Source of the DNA: Erigeron canadensis | Taxonomy: Eukaryota > Streptophyta > Magnoliopsida > Asterales > Asteraceae | Direction: 5' to 3' | Length of the DNA stretch: 64,000 nucleotides | NCBI RefSeq assembly: GCF_010389155.1 | Contig: NC_057769.1 | Span: forward strand, 24,552,735-24,616,734 | In this document: positions 9,638 to 21,270 of the stretch, one piece after another | How the letters are laid out: every line of letters begins with the position of its first letter | Position numbering within the stretch: the first letter of the stretch is position 1 | Made by a program: the position numbers and the translations under genes | The notes under the pieces: model-generated | What the model was told of the DNA's origin: nothing | Database searches by the model: none | Seen by the model: only the letters and a program-made list of their open reading frames with translations

Positions 9638-12150
9638 TCATGGATTTTGCATCATTTCAAATGATCTCTTCTTGGGCATGCTACTTCCAAATTTATTTAA
9701 AGTCTCCACATATGCATCATCGTCTTTCACATATGTATCATCATCTTCCACGAATTGAATGAGATAGTTGATTCCTATCATACATAACAAATATTAAACA
9801 CATCAAGTATATTCGTAAATTATTATAATATAAAATGAAATTGGATTTATACATTATTATTTAATTAAACAATTATAATCATTGATTAAAATAGCGTTGT
9901 ACCCGCGCGATGCGGCGGTGGTGGTGGAGACGAGTGTTGGTGGTGGATGCGACGTCGAGTGCTGTAGATAATTCATATAAAAGTAATTGATTTAAAAGGT
10001 TAATGAAGATATTTTAGAAAAATAAAGGATTGATAGTGTAATTTAATTATTAATGTTAAGAGAATAATGTATTTGAAAATATTTTAAAGGGTTGTAGCCT
10101 TGTAGGTGAAAATATTACATAGGAGGACATTTTAGACATTTTCCCATGTAACTTTCAACATGGGAGTATTTTCTTTAATATAGAGTATAGATAGGTACAT
10201 ACCTCTTCACTTGAATCAACTTTTTCAAATTTGGAAACAAATTTGTAGTTGTTCGACACGTCCAAGACTTTATACATTCGGTTACCATTCTCAAAATTAG
10301 ATTTTAAGATTTTCAATTTGAACACCATCTTCTTGTTTAAGAGAACCTTCACTTCTTTTTTGAAATGATACATTAACATTCCCTACAAATATATATATTT
10401 AAGGTTTGTATTGTTAAATATAGTAATACATGTTTGTATCAAACATATGAATTTTTTATATCAATTATTTTAGTATAAACCAAATATACCTCATAGTTTT
10501 CATCACAAATTTGATATGCTATTTTTCAGATAAGATTTGAAGGTTGTTGATCATTCATTTTAACTCCTACAGTGGCGTCTAAAATCCCAACTTGCACATT
10601 ATACCTACAATATAAAATAAAAAACAAAGTTACATTTTTACCACATAACAGAATAATTATAGAGTTTTAATATGTTATATAAATATATACTTATGATTGA
10701 TAGGAACTCCTTTGTTACATGAACAGCAAAACCACATGTTGTTGTCCCTCAAAGCATCAAGAATGTCTATTATATCCATGTAAAGATCTATCAATATAAC
10801 TTCCTGAGTACAGTTCACGCATTCCATAGAATACCATAACTGGTCGGTTGGAATAAAACCTATTGTTGCAACAACAGACACTTGATTAAACTGTTCAAAT
10901 GAAAATGTTTATAAATTAGAATGTTAATTAAAAAGCTAGTTATAAATTTAAAAGAACATAATGTCGTGTAATATAATTGTACCACTTTCATAATTTTAAG
11001 GTCTGAGATACATATGGTCGGACAATCATCAAAATTATCCAACTGAAGTGAAGAGTCGTATTGGCATTCACAAAGACATGATTTGTAACCAACACTCCCA
11101 AAATGTAACATAAACCCGGATAAAATCACAACATTATGTGCTTATATGTTGGTGTTATAAAAATTGTATATGATAATAAAATTGTTACAAACATCTATCT
11201 CTCGTGTCAAGCGGTCCGAAACTATCAGAAAAAGTGAACAATTTACTTGCTTTGTCATTGGCGCTTATAATAGGAACACCTAACCAATTCGTAAAGATTA
11301 GTCAATGCATTTTTTTTCACATGGATTATTCAAAATATAAATTCAATACATAATTATATGTACCATTATGTTTGATTATTGAAGCCAGTTGTAAAATAAT
11401 GATAACATATGATTTTGATGATGACATTAGATATGTACGTAGACATTTGCTTAGCCATTTCATCAAACAATTTACATTTAATCCTTAGTCCACTGTGTAA
11501 AGAAAAATATTAAAGTAAATAGCAAATATAAAGGGTAAGATAAACACAAATAGGTAATTAAAATATATACCTAGTAGTTATAGGAACTCCTACCACATGT
11601 TATTATCCCTTAAATCGTCAACAATGTCCACGTCAGTCAATTTCACTTCTTGATCACAATTCATGCATGTCGTCATAGAATACCAAAGCTCATCTGTTGG
11701 AATAAAACCTAGTGTTCTAACTACAACCACTTCATCAATCCGTTCAAATGAAATTGTTTATATATTATAATGTTAATAAGGTAGTTAATCGTGCAATATA
11801 ACTGTACCATATTCATATTTTTAATGTTAGAGATACACATGTTGGGACAAACATCAAAATTATCCAAATGTTGTGAAGAATCGGATTGGCGTCCACAAAG
11901 AGATGATTTATATCGACAGTCCCAAAACGTAACATCAATATGCATAAAATCAAAGTATTATGTGCTGATATGTTGGAGTTATAAAAAATTTATTTGATAA
12001 TAAACTTGTTATAAATACCTATCTCGCGTGTCGATTGGTCCAAAACGATCAGAAAACATGAACAATTTAGTCACATTGTCAGTGACACTTATAATAGGAA
12101 CACCTAACCAATTCGTAAAGATTAGTCAATCCATTATTATTTTCACACGG
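9638..12150 (-). pseudogene. RPA1-like (RPA70 subunit) gene, decayed and partly duplicated
   Basis: Minus-strand blocks match the replication protein A large subunit. One is a C-terminal zinc-ribbon region at 10880-10688 (FIPTDQLWYSMECVNC, later WFCCSCNKG, giving C-x2-C and C-x2-C pairs). The second is YNVQVGILDATVG with an internal stop at about 10610-10500. The third is LLNKKMVFKLKILKSNF then YKVLDVSNNYKFVSKF at 10383-10197. The last is a tail ending at 9638. Upstream blocks FSDSFGPLDTRDR (near 11260-11205) and a CPTICISDLKIMK block (near 11070-10980) precede them. A second set of the first three blocks (12130-11580: GVPIISVTDN, FDVCPNMCISN, GFIPTDELWYSM) shows a partial tandem duplication. 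Both copies carry stops and lost splice frames. RPA1 binds single-stranded DNA in replication; RPA-like genes are also carried by some plant Helitrons, so host or transposon origin is open. Confidence 0.55.
9891..10191 (-). mobile_element. Mini-Helitron copy 1, in RPA1-like intron
   Basis: On the minus strand it starts TCTATACTCTATATTAAAG after an A and ends with GCATCGCGCGGGTACAACGCTAT followed by T, with the GC-rich end typical of this family. It lies between two exon blocks of the RPA1-like gene. It is non-coding. Confidence 0.6.
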
Positions 12151-13000
12151 ATTATGTAGGGATATTTCCACAAAACTAAAACTAGTAATAGTATTTGTAA
12201 AAGTGAAAATGAGCAGTGAAATAAAATAATTTGATATCACAAACTACAAAACAAAATTAGGAACGATCTTATGATTAACCTCGCCATAGAAACAAAGCCT
12301 AATTGCTACAACTTCAGTTAAACCTAACCAATTTTTCACATAAGGACACGTCAAACAGAAGAAACAAATTGCTGATACAAAGAAATTCGACAAACTATTG
12401 ACCCTCCTGTACGTATGCGTTGATGACCCTTCTCCCTTCAAACAATTTGCTCTATTAATTTCTTGTTTCTTCTTTATACTTGGGCAGTCAATAATAATAT
12501 ATATGTGAATTAACAATTAAAAAAAAAAAAAAAACATACTACAACTAAAATCACATTTATCCTATGCAGTTTTGTCGATCAATCTTGGAACTTGATGGTC
12601 ATTTAATTGGACTGATATCATATTACACCCGTCATGTCATAAAAGTTAACCATAGATAATCCAATTTAAAAGTTAATTTGTCATAAAAAGTTATCTTAGA
12701 ATATATACTCTGCATGTAGATATATAATACATTAGCTATATTTAATTTAATAAAAAGAACTGGTCGCTTAACACAATATATGCAACACAACAAACTAAAT
12801 TAAGTTAAATTGTGTATTACACACAAATATATAATAAGTTAAATTGTGTACGGGTATAAATTATTGAAAATCATGATACGCTTTGTATTAATACCTTCTT
12901 TTAATTAACTCCTTAATTTCGCACACAAACTTCTCACATTCACCAATTGTTTCAAAATCTTAGAAGTTAAAACACTGTAATTTCGTTGAGAATTGACAAA
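12151..13000. other. AT-rich spacer with no recognised gene
   Basis: A 90-residue minus-strand frame (12516-12244) is open but shows no family features and poor codon character. Poly-A tract at 12521-12534. Confidence 0.4.
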
Positions 13001-13800
13001 GTAGAATCAACAGAACCACGTCATCTTTTTTATTTTCATATGCACATTACGACTCAAACGCTATTATCCAACTCTTATTTTCTTTTATTTTTAAAAATGC
13101 ATAATTAAAAACATCATGGGGTAATTGGCACGTTTAAATAGGTAACATAATCTAACATATCAAACATTAAAAAGTTCATAAAAAAGATGTCTAAAAATAT
13201 ATCATAGCCGAGAAATAAAAATACCTTATTCTTAATTTAAACGGGGAAAGCATGATCGATAGATCCAAACCAGCAATACTTTTTTTTCGGGTGTGAAACC
13301 AAACCAAAAAACAAGACAAACCCATCTTACGTGCGTGAATGATAAAGTTTCCAAACACAAACATATAGATTTGGCCGGTGAGGAAATAGACTAATACTCT
13401 CATATATTTGTGAGGAAAGTTATAGATTTCACATACATGTGACTCATTGTAGCATTGCTCTTTCTTTTTTTTATTGATTGGAAGTGAATAAAGTTGATTA
13501 CACCATCCCATATTTATACTACTAATAGAAAAGAAAAAATTACTAACCCACTAAATTCTACCGCAACTTCCCTGATTTACTCACAATCAGTTTTAATTGA
13601 CCAAAAAATATGGACAACTAGTTAGACGTACTATTCTTATATTTTCAACACATGGAAAATTAAACTAAGTAATAACCAACTTAATTAGGTGACATTTATT
13701 TTCACATACATACATACACAAACAAATATATATTTAGTGATAATCGGGATCTTACAATTTACAAATGTGATGTGATGTGATTTGATCTAATCTAATATAT
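13001..13800. repeat. Segmental duplication, copy 1, left part
   Basis: Closely similar to 26801-27640: both start AAGTAGAATCAACAGAA, share CATTACGACTCAAACGCTAT and GGCCGGTGAGGA, and end near GTGATAATCGGG. The minus-strand open frame here (13511-13191) does not stay open in the second copy, so I do not call it a gene. Confidence 0.75.
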
Positions 13801-13825
13801 ATTTGTTTTATTCTATAATCTACCA

Positions 13826-14664
13826 TGTTGGCTAGCTGGAGAGGAACCCCCACAATATTAACCCATGCAATTCTTTCAAACGGGAGGGATTGACCAACCC
13901 ATGTGTCAACCATGGACAGCCCTGCAGAACTTTTCTTTGTACATAATAAAATCTGTGACCATCTCCTTGTTGGAAAAAGAGATTAAGATGCTTAGACCAC
14001 CCAAATAAGAGAGATCGAAGTCTAAAAAACCTGCCCCCAATAAAAGATGAGAAAATCACAGCATTTCGCAACCACAGCCCGGTCGTATAAACTTTTTAAG
14101 GCCCCGACATTTGATTCTACCACAATGACTTTTTCCTTCGCCATTTCATTAGAGATAGATAGATGTTGCCAATCACCATATCTTTATAGGACACACCCGA
14201 GGACGAGGGCTTCGCCCAGGAATCCTTCTTACGAATCCCCTTCTCCTCCGCATTCTCCAATGCATATCTCCCTATGTTAACCCTGAGAGTAAATTTACCC
14301 ACCTTCACACCTTTAAGCTGTCTTTCCAGTTCCTTGCCATTCTTGACCCCTTTGAACTTCACAAATCCAAATCTCTCCCCATCCTTATTCTTCCTTCTGG
14401 CGATGTAAACACCCGACACCTCTCCAAAACCCGAAAAGATGGAGCTAAGTCCCATGGTCTACAGCCATCCGGGATGTCTGTGACATAGAACTTAACCTCA
14501 GACGAGATCCATTGTCTTCCATTATTCGAAACGTGTTTCCTTCTTTGGGACTCTACAAACTCCCAGCAGTCTTCGTTATTTTCTCTCTCCCCCATTCTCG
14601 TATCGTGGGTCACTTTAACTTTATAGTAGAAGAAGACTTTTTTTATTTTTTTTCCTTTAAACAA
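13826..14664 (-). pseudogene. LINE (L1-type) ORF1 5' fragment with RRM
   Basis: The minus strand encodes an RNA-recognition motif of the type opening ORF1 in plant L1 LINEs: VKFYVTDIPDGCRPWDL, then SSIFSGFGEVSGVYIARR and ERFGFVKF. A one-base frameshift near 14440 separates the first strand of the RRM from the rest. Further down, in another frame, SLPFERIAWVNIVGVPLQLAN (near 13895-13835) matches the downstream ORF1 part. ORF1 and all of ORF2 (endonuclease, reverse transcriptase) beyond this are missing. ORF1 is an RNA-binding chaperone for LINE RNA. The fragment sits in the insertion that splits copy 1 of the segmental duplication. Confidence 0.65.
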
Positions 14665-14689
14665 TTCAGCCTTTTAATTATTTTTTTTA

Positions 14690-14878
14690 CCCCTAACCCT
14701 TTAACACCTATATCCTAAACCCTTAAACACATTTACATAAAACCAAACATCTTCACACATATTTCATATTTCACAACTCTTTTTTCATTAACTACCTTTA
14801 CATTAATAACCACACCGTTAATGTCATCATCGCCCGTCGTCGCCGCTATACCGCAGCATTGTGCGGTTACCCCTATCG
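14690..14878 (+). mobile_element. Mini-Helitron family, fragment 2
   Basis: The 3' half is clear: a run of CCACACCGTTAATGTCATCATCG-like sequence, then CCGCAGCATTGTGCGG and TACCCCTATCG followed by T. The 5' end is not distinct. Confidence 0.5.
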
Positions 14879-14904
14879 TACCTAATAAAGCAACCCCCCC
14901 CCCT

Positions 14905-15113
14905 TTCTTTTTAAACTTTAAGCCTTTGATATGACCAAAACACCCTTACATGAAGCCAAACATTTTCACACATATTTTATATATCACAAGTGCGCATTTC
15001 ATTAACAATATTATCCTTTTAAGTCAACTACCTTTACGTAAATAAGCACACCATTAATGTCACCATCATCCGTCGTGTCCGCCCTGCCGCCGCATTGCGT
15101 GGTACCCCTCTCG
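14905..15113 (+). mobile_element. Mini-Helitron family, fragment 3
   Basis: It lies head to tail with fragment 2 and shares CACACATATTT and CACCATTAATGTCACCATCATC. The GC-rich end CCGCCGCATTGCGTGGTACC runs to CTCG followed by T. Confidence 0.5.
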
Positions 15114-15489
15114 TTTTACAAAATTTGGAGGCATTTGAAACTTAATGATCCAATCATCCTATACCGTTTTACTATGTAGAAAGATTGTTCTCTTTATTAT
15201 TCTGACAAAAATTTTTGTTATTTGCAAATTTTTTTCTTAATAACTATATCATTGTTAACAAAACATAAATAAAATAACTAAATGGTGATTGAAAAAGATG
15301 TTTGATTATGTATTTTTTTAACGACTAATTTGGATCACTCACATACCTTTAATATATTATCGTGTTCCTAGTGGTACCACTTAATCATATCCTAACACTA
15401 CGTGAGAAACCCACCATTGGTTTTACTTATTTACTTGACGATGTCAATAATGTATTTCTAGCTACTCCAATAGATAAGTCATTAACAAG

Positions 15490-16060
15490 TAACTCCTCAC
15501 AATCACAACCAAATCTTGTTACCATAACAAACAAGCACACTAAGGCAGAAAAGTTGTTTAACTATATCATTATATCAAGACTCTCCATCTAGCTTGCTAG
15601 AAACTTGTGTTTCCATTGCGGGTTTCCCATAGTTTGCATTGTCCTCGAGCTTCTCTTTTAAGAATTGCTGAGCCAGATTTCCAACCTTGCTCAAAATACC
15701 AACACCAGATTCGTTATGGCACCACTATCGATCTTTGAAGCTGTCCACTTGAAGTGGTTGCCTAACGAAATTTCATTGTGGGTTTCACTATAAACGTTTT
15801 TCCATTGAAGTGGTTGCCTCATGAAATTTTTAAAATTTGTATATAATTGCATCATAAATTTTTTTTATTGTAGTGGTTCTATTCAAACTCTCAAAATTAT
15901 CTAGATATGGTCATTAAACTCTCCAAATTTGTACACATATGGTTAATTAGAAATTCAAATTTTGATAACTTTGTAATGACCGTATGTGACAAATTTTGAA
16001 AGTAGACTTGATTATTTATTTACTAACTAAATGACATAGTTTTAAAAAAAGATTTGTTTT
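15490..16060. repeat. Segmental duplication, copy 1, right part
   Basis: Matches 27655-28175 (ACCAAATCTTGTTACCATAA at the start; TTGTACACATATGGT near the end). The two halves of copy 1 are separated by about 1.7 kb of LINE and Helitron sequence absent from copy 2. Confidence 0.75.
15590..15745 (-). pseudogene. Metacaspase exon-2 fragment (copy 1)
   Basis: The minus strand encodes a piece matching the p10 linker of the intact metacaspase ([11 protein letters not shown], then [12 protein letters not shown]). It corresponds to about 28840-29010 of that gene. In-frame stops follow on both sides. There is no catalytic part. Confidence 0.75.
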
Positions 16061-17019
16061 GATAGACTAAAGATTTATGATGGAGTTTTAAATATAATTA
16101 TCTATTTAATTAACAAATAATAAGTAATAAAAAATTTAAAGATAGAGAGAGAGAGAGTGCGCTATAGAGTAATTAAGTGAGAGTTTTAGTCCCAAAAAGG
16201 GCTTTAAAGGGTGTCAAGTGTACCTCAATGTAACATTCGCAACTTTTGACTATGTTGACTTGTAACGAAACGAAATTTAAGGTATGATTAAAATGACAAA
16301 TTTCCGGAACGTTTTGACATGTTTTAACGTAACGTTGAGTTAGATTGTGTTTACGGTTTCGTTCTAGCGTTTAAATGGGTAAAGAATAGCTATTAGTCGA
16401 AGTTAGCGGAGCGGGAGCCACCTTTGGACCTCTATAGGCCGGCCCCCAACTCCCTCCCCCTTCCTTTCCCTTTTCATTTCTTTCTTTCTTTTTCTCTCTA
16501 AAGGAAAACACCAAAACACCTCCTTCTTCTCTCTAAATTCTTGGATTACGTATTGTTGTTTGGGCTAGATTAGTGATAAATACTTCATTATCATCATCAT
16601 CAACTAAACATCATATCAAAGGATCAAATCTCCAAGTGCAAAGAACCTCCATTTTTGGGTCAAAATCGGATTTAAGGGCTTTTGGAAGTTTTGGTAAGTA
16701 AAAACTATCTCATAATAACCATTTTATGTTATTGAACATGTCTCTAGTCAAATCTAAACGTTCTTGGGTCTTGAATCGAGTCAAAACCGGATTTGAGTCG
16801 AATTAGGGTTTCATTTAGGGTTTTGAATGATTTTGAGATGAATTCGGAATTGTGGGAAGTTATGGATGGATTTTTGTTATGGGTTATGTTTATATATGTT
16901 TAATATGCTTAAAAATGAGTATTTGCACTCTCAAAATCGTTCATAGGTCAAAAATGGGGTTTTTGGTTGGTTTTGGATCGTGCTTAGCTTCAAGATCTTG
17001 TGCAGGAAGTTCTGGTGCA

Positions 17020-17220
17020 GAACTGGCGTAACTTACGCCCCCTCCATCTTCCATTTTCATTTTGCTTTCTGTTTATGCCCATCTTACGCCAGTCGAGACG
17101 CCAAAACATGAACTTCCAAGCCACCGTAACTTATGCCCCCCAGGGCCATAACTTACGCCCTTACAATTTTGAACCAGCGTAACTTACGCCCCTCAGGGCC
17201 GTAACTTACGCCCCCTCCCT
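17020..17220 (+). repeat. Clustered GGCGTAACTTACGCC near-palindromes
   Basis: The word GTAACTTACGCC or a close variant occurs about six times (near 17027, 17129, 17148, 17175, 17200, with an inverted relative at 17091). GGCGTAA-C-TTACGCC is a 7-bp inverted repeat with one central base. Confidence 0.65.
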
Positions 17221-17788
17221 TGAGTCACTTTTCAGATTTTCGTTTGTTTTGCGCATCAGTTTTCAAACGTCAATAACTTTTGAACCGTAACTCCGTTTTA
17301 GACGTATGACCTATCGTTGGAATCGTGAGAGAGTATACTTTCTCATAGTATAACTCTTGTAACTTGAATCCCCCACTGTTTCCAGAAATGTCGTGTTAAA
17401 GTGTCCTTGTTTATATTCGGTTGAACCAATAAGACACTTTAGGATTGTAACGTAACCGAGTTGAGTCCCAATTGTCCTTTAAGGTTGATTTAATCTTCTA
17501 GAACCTGGATAGGGTTTGACACGTGATTTGTAATGTATATGTTAATAGGTGGTGAACGCTAAGCGATTATTGGATGTTTACAACTCGATTATAACTTGTA
17601 CTTAGCTTGCATATCCAATCAAGGTGAGTTTCGTAAACCCTCCCTACTCAATTGAGATTCGGGCTGAAAAGTGTACGTGCTTGTTTGTTTGTTGCTTAAT
17701 CGATTGATTGATTGTTCAGCTAACACATTGACTTGTTGCTCGTTTAATTACGCTTTCGCTTATGAATACACGTTGTGATTTGGTTAGT

Positions 17789-17912
17789 TGTACATACATA
17801 TAAGATGATCTTACTTTCAATGAGTTGGAGATGTGGTGGGAAGGCTGCGGGTGACCCTATATAAAAGCATCAAAGGTTCCTTGAAAGTAAAATCGTATGA
17901 AGTGTATGTGCA
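17789..17912 (+). other. Structured 124-nt hairpin element, copy 1
   Basis: The perfect 10-bp inner stem TTACTTTCAA/TTGAAAGTAA (17811-17820 with 17881-17890) encloses a 60-nt loop containing GGTGGGAAGGCTGCGGGTGA. Outer arms TGTACATACA and TGTATGTGCA extend the stem. See the finding on three copies. Confidence 0.7.
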
Positions 17913-18237
17913 TTGTGTTGTTGGATGATGGAAAACGTTTTGATATGGAACGGGACATAGGACATTGCATGATAATATTTCCCCCTATAACGTATTATAG
18001 ATTTGTGATTTGTGATAACGATTAAGTCCATCTTGATCTTATCAAGATAAGCCCACGATTTGTGGTATAACGTTGTTGATAACGATATTGTTTAACGTGT
18101 ATATTGTATATGAATGTTTAGTTGAAACGTAACGTGATATGACGCATTTGAAATATATGTAAGTCATAACATGATATGACGTATTTGAAATATATGTAAG
18201 TCGTAACGTGATATGGCACATTATTCATTATATAAGT

Positions 18238-18428
18238 CGCAACGTTATGGGTATCTTTATATCCACGTTATGGATTGTTGAATCCACGTTATGGGTATCT
18301 TTATATCCACGTTATGGATTGTTGAATCCACGTTATGGGTATCTCTATATCCACGTTATGGGTATTTTTATATCCACGGTATGGGTATCTTTATATCCAC
18401 GTTATGGGTTGTTGAGCCCACGTTATTG
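18238..18428 (+). repeat. Tandem repeat, alternating 23- and 21-bp units
   Basis: About eight units of GTTATGGGTATCTTTATATCCAC and GTTATGGATTGTTGAATCCAC types in tandem inside the outer LTR. It gives an open frame by chance. Confidence 0.85.
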
Positions 18429-18933
18429 AACGTTGCTAATCATTAGATGAATCGTTGTTGTTAAACGTTGATTGTATTGATATTGTGCTAACGTGAAACC
18501 TTTTAGGGTTTCCTTGGAACGTGATTAGGTATTCTAATCCTCGTATATAGTTAACAGTTGTTATCCCGATGTAACAATCGTGGTTCCTGACCTTTTGACC
18601 ATATGTACAATTTAACCAACTATCGAGTTGGCCAATATAGTTCAAGTGCAATTTGGAGTTCATGTAAGTGCAATGTGTCCAAATAGATCAATTTATCGTT
18701 TAATTTAGGACTTATGTGCTAGTCGATATCATCGTTGATGCAAATCGAACCTAAACCTTGAGATGACATTTATATCTATGTAACATTCGTGAATTTTGAC
18801 TTTTGTTGACTATGTGGTTAATTGTAACGCTCGTGGTGTTGGACCCATTTACTTTCGTTAATTATGTATGTGACATCTGCCTTTTCCTTTTTGGATTCTT
18901 CATTCGTGTGTATAACTCGTGTTTCTGATTCTC

Positions 18934-19254
18934 GGGGTAATAGTCTAAAAGACCATATGAGACTAATTCATAGAGTAATAGTTTAAAAGACAGAATGAGA
19001 CTAATTCGTAGAGTAATAGTCTAAAAGACAGAATGAGACTAATTCGTAGAGTAATAGTCTAAAAGACAGAATGAGACTAATTCGTAGAGTAATAGTCTAA
19101 AAGACAGAATGAGACTAATTCGTAGAGTAATAGTCTAAAAGACAGAGTGAGACTAATTCGTAGAGTAATAGTCTAAAAGGCAGAGTGAGACTAAGTCGTA
19201 GAGTAATAGTCTAAATAGACAGAGTGAGACTAATTCTTGGAGTAATAGTCTAAG
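18934..19254 (+). repeat. 38-bp tandem repeat, about eight copies
   Basis: Unit GAGTAATAGTCTAAAAGACA plus GAATGAGACTAATTCGTA. Central copies are identical; outer ones carry single changes, as expected for unequal exchange. It lies just downstream of the inner LTR start. Confidence 0.9.
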
Positions 19255-20537
19255 TGCTGGAACCCCACACCCCCTTATCTTAGACTTATTTCCCTTCCAC
19301 CCATCTCATTCTATCTTCCCTTTCTCTCTCTACTTCTCTCCCATGAACACACACAAACACATATCTCCCTCTCTCTAGATTTCTATCATATTTATGGAAA
19401 TTTAAGCAAGATTAAAACTAGAATAATAATCATCAAGATCTTCTAAGCAACACATCAAAGATTTGAAGGTCAAAGTCCAAGAAATTCTTTCATCTAGCGA
19501 AAATTCGGGTTTGACTCTTTGAAGATAATTTTGATAAGTAAAACTCATCTCAAATCCACCATTTTATGTTTATAATCATGTTTCAGGTCAAATCCAAGTG
19601 TTCTTGAGTGAAATTGTAGGTCAAAAGTGAAATGGGTCGAAATTAGGGTTTCAAAGTGGGTAAACTAGGTCAAATCCGAATCTAAACTAAAAATAGATGT
19701 TCTAAATCGATTTTTGCAGTATATGTACCTAATTTTCGTTCATATATACTTCCAAATGAGTTCCAAGCCTTCAAAAAGGCAATTTGGCCGATTTAGGGTT
19801 TTTGCAAAAGTCAAAGTGGGTCAAAACGGGTTTTGATGATTTTGTGAGTCATGGGTTAAACTTTTGAAGTGGGTTATGTTCATTGATGTTATTTCATGTC
19901 TAATAAAGCATAAAATTCAGTTTTGAAGCATTACAAACCGGTTTCAAGTGTCTAATTAGGGTTTGGATGTTCTTGGTCAATTTTGACTTTTTAGTCAAAC
20001 CATTCTTACCCATGTTGCTGCCCGTTTTCTTCCTCTTTGTCTTTAACTCGTTTAATCCATGTCATAGTCAATTCCTAACATCCCCCAAATCTCATATCCG
20101 TCCAACAAACATCATTTTGATTCTCATGATCGAACGATTCCCGAAGAATGAAATTATGAACGTGTATTGATATGCATATATGTATGACTATAGGTTGTGA
20201 ACGTGTGACGAATATTGTACGCTTGTGATCATTCTTAACTTAAGTCTTGCCAATCAAGGTGAGTTCGTAGCTCCCTACTCGTTTGAGATTCGGGCTGAAA
20301 AGTGTATAACCTTTGTGTGTTAACTTGTTTGTTTATGCAATTATGTGTTTGCCTTGATTGATGACATAGTTCAATTGTGCATACGTTTGATTTCCTTGAT
20401 GATGACATGACTTGATTGTGCATATGTTTGAGTGTCTTGAGTGATGACATTGTTTGATTGATGGATTTGTTGACGTGTAAATACATGGTTGTTATATGAT
20501 TATTGTATGTGCATGTTTGGTTGATTATTAGGTTAGT

Positions 20538-20661
20538 TGTGTATATATGGAAGACGGTAATACCTTCGAAAGGTTGGAGATGTGGTGGGAAGGCTGCGGG
20601 TGACCCTATATATAAGCATCAAAGGCCTTTCAAAAGTAGTATCGTACGAAGTATATACACA
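20538..20661 (+). other. Structured 124-nt hairpin element, copy 2
   Basis: Same length and conserved loop as copy 1. The outer arms TGTGTATATA/TATATACACA pair perfectly although the sequence differs from copies 1 and 3. The inner arm CCTTCGAAAGG faces CCTTTCAAAAG. Confidence 0.7.
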
Positions 20662-20696
20662 TGGTGTTTGTTTCTGGGTGGACATTGATGGTCATG

Positions 20697-20940
20697 GTGC
20701 AATTGAGTACATTGAAGTACATTACGTGCAATTGAGTACAATGAGGTACATTACGTGCAATTGAGTACAATGAGATACATTACGTGCAATTGAGTACAAT
20801 GAGGTACATTACGTGCAATTGAGTACAATGAGGTACATTACGTGCAATTGAGTACAATGGGTACATTACATGCAATTGAGTACAATGAGGTACATTACGT
20901 GCAATTGAGTACAATGAGGTACATTACGTGCAATTGAGTG
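20697..20940 (+). repeat. 29-bp tandem repeat, about eight copies
   Basis: Unit GTGCAATTGAGTACAATGAG plus GTACATTAC, repeated from 20697 with a few single-base changes and one one-base deletion. It lies between hairpin copies 2 and 3 in the inner LTR. Confidence 0.9.
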
Positions 20941-21146
20941 CAATTGAGGGACATTGATAGACATGTTTGGCATTATAGAACTTGTTAGATACTTATTGAT
21001 ATCATTATTACTTGTTCTTGTTTACTATGCGTATTCTAAATACCTTGCGTAGTTCATTATGTGAGTACATATGTGAGGGTCATTGATGGACATTGATTGA
21101 TTATGGATTGTTTGAGTATGATTGATTTATTTATGATTAGGATAGT

Positions 21147-21270
21147 TGTACATACATGGAAGACGATGATACATTTAATGAGTTGCAGATGTGGTGGGAA
21201 GGCTGCGGGTGACCCTGTATACAAACATCTAAGATTCCTTAAATGTAAAGTCGTATGAAATGTATGTGTA
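21147..21270 (+). other. Structured 124-nt hairpin element, copy 3
   Basis: Inner stem TACATTTAA/TTAAATGTA pairs perfectly with bases differing from copies 1 and 2. The loop keeps the same 29-30 nt core. Confidence 0.7.

Noticed and set aside
13191..13511. A 106-codon minus-strand frame
   Set aside because: The equivalent frame is broken in the second copy of the segmental duplication and has no family features.
18208..18429. A 73-codon frame rich in Tyr/Trp
   Set aside because: Produced by the 23/21-bp tandem repeat in the LTR.
18934..19254. CRISPR-like array (regular 38-bp repeat)
   Set aside because: There are no unique spacers; the units abut directly, so it is a minisatellite, and the genome is eukaryotic.
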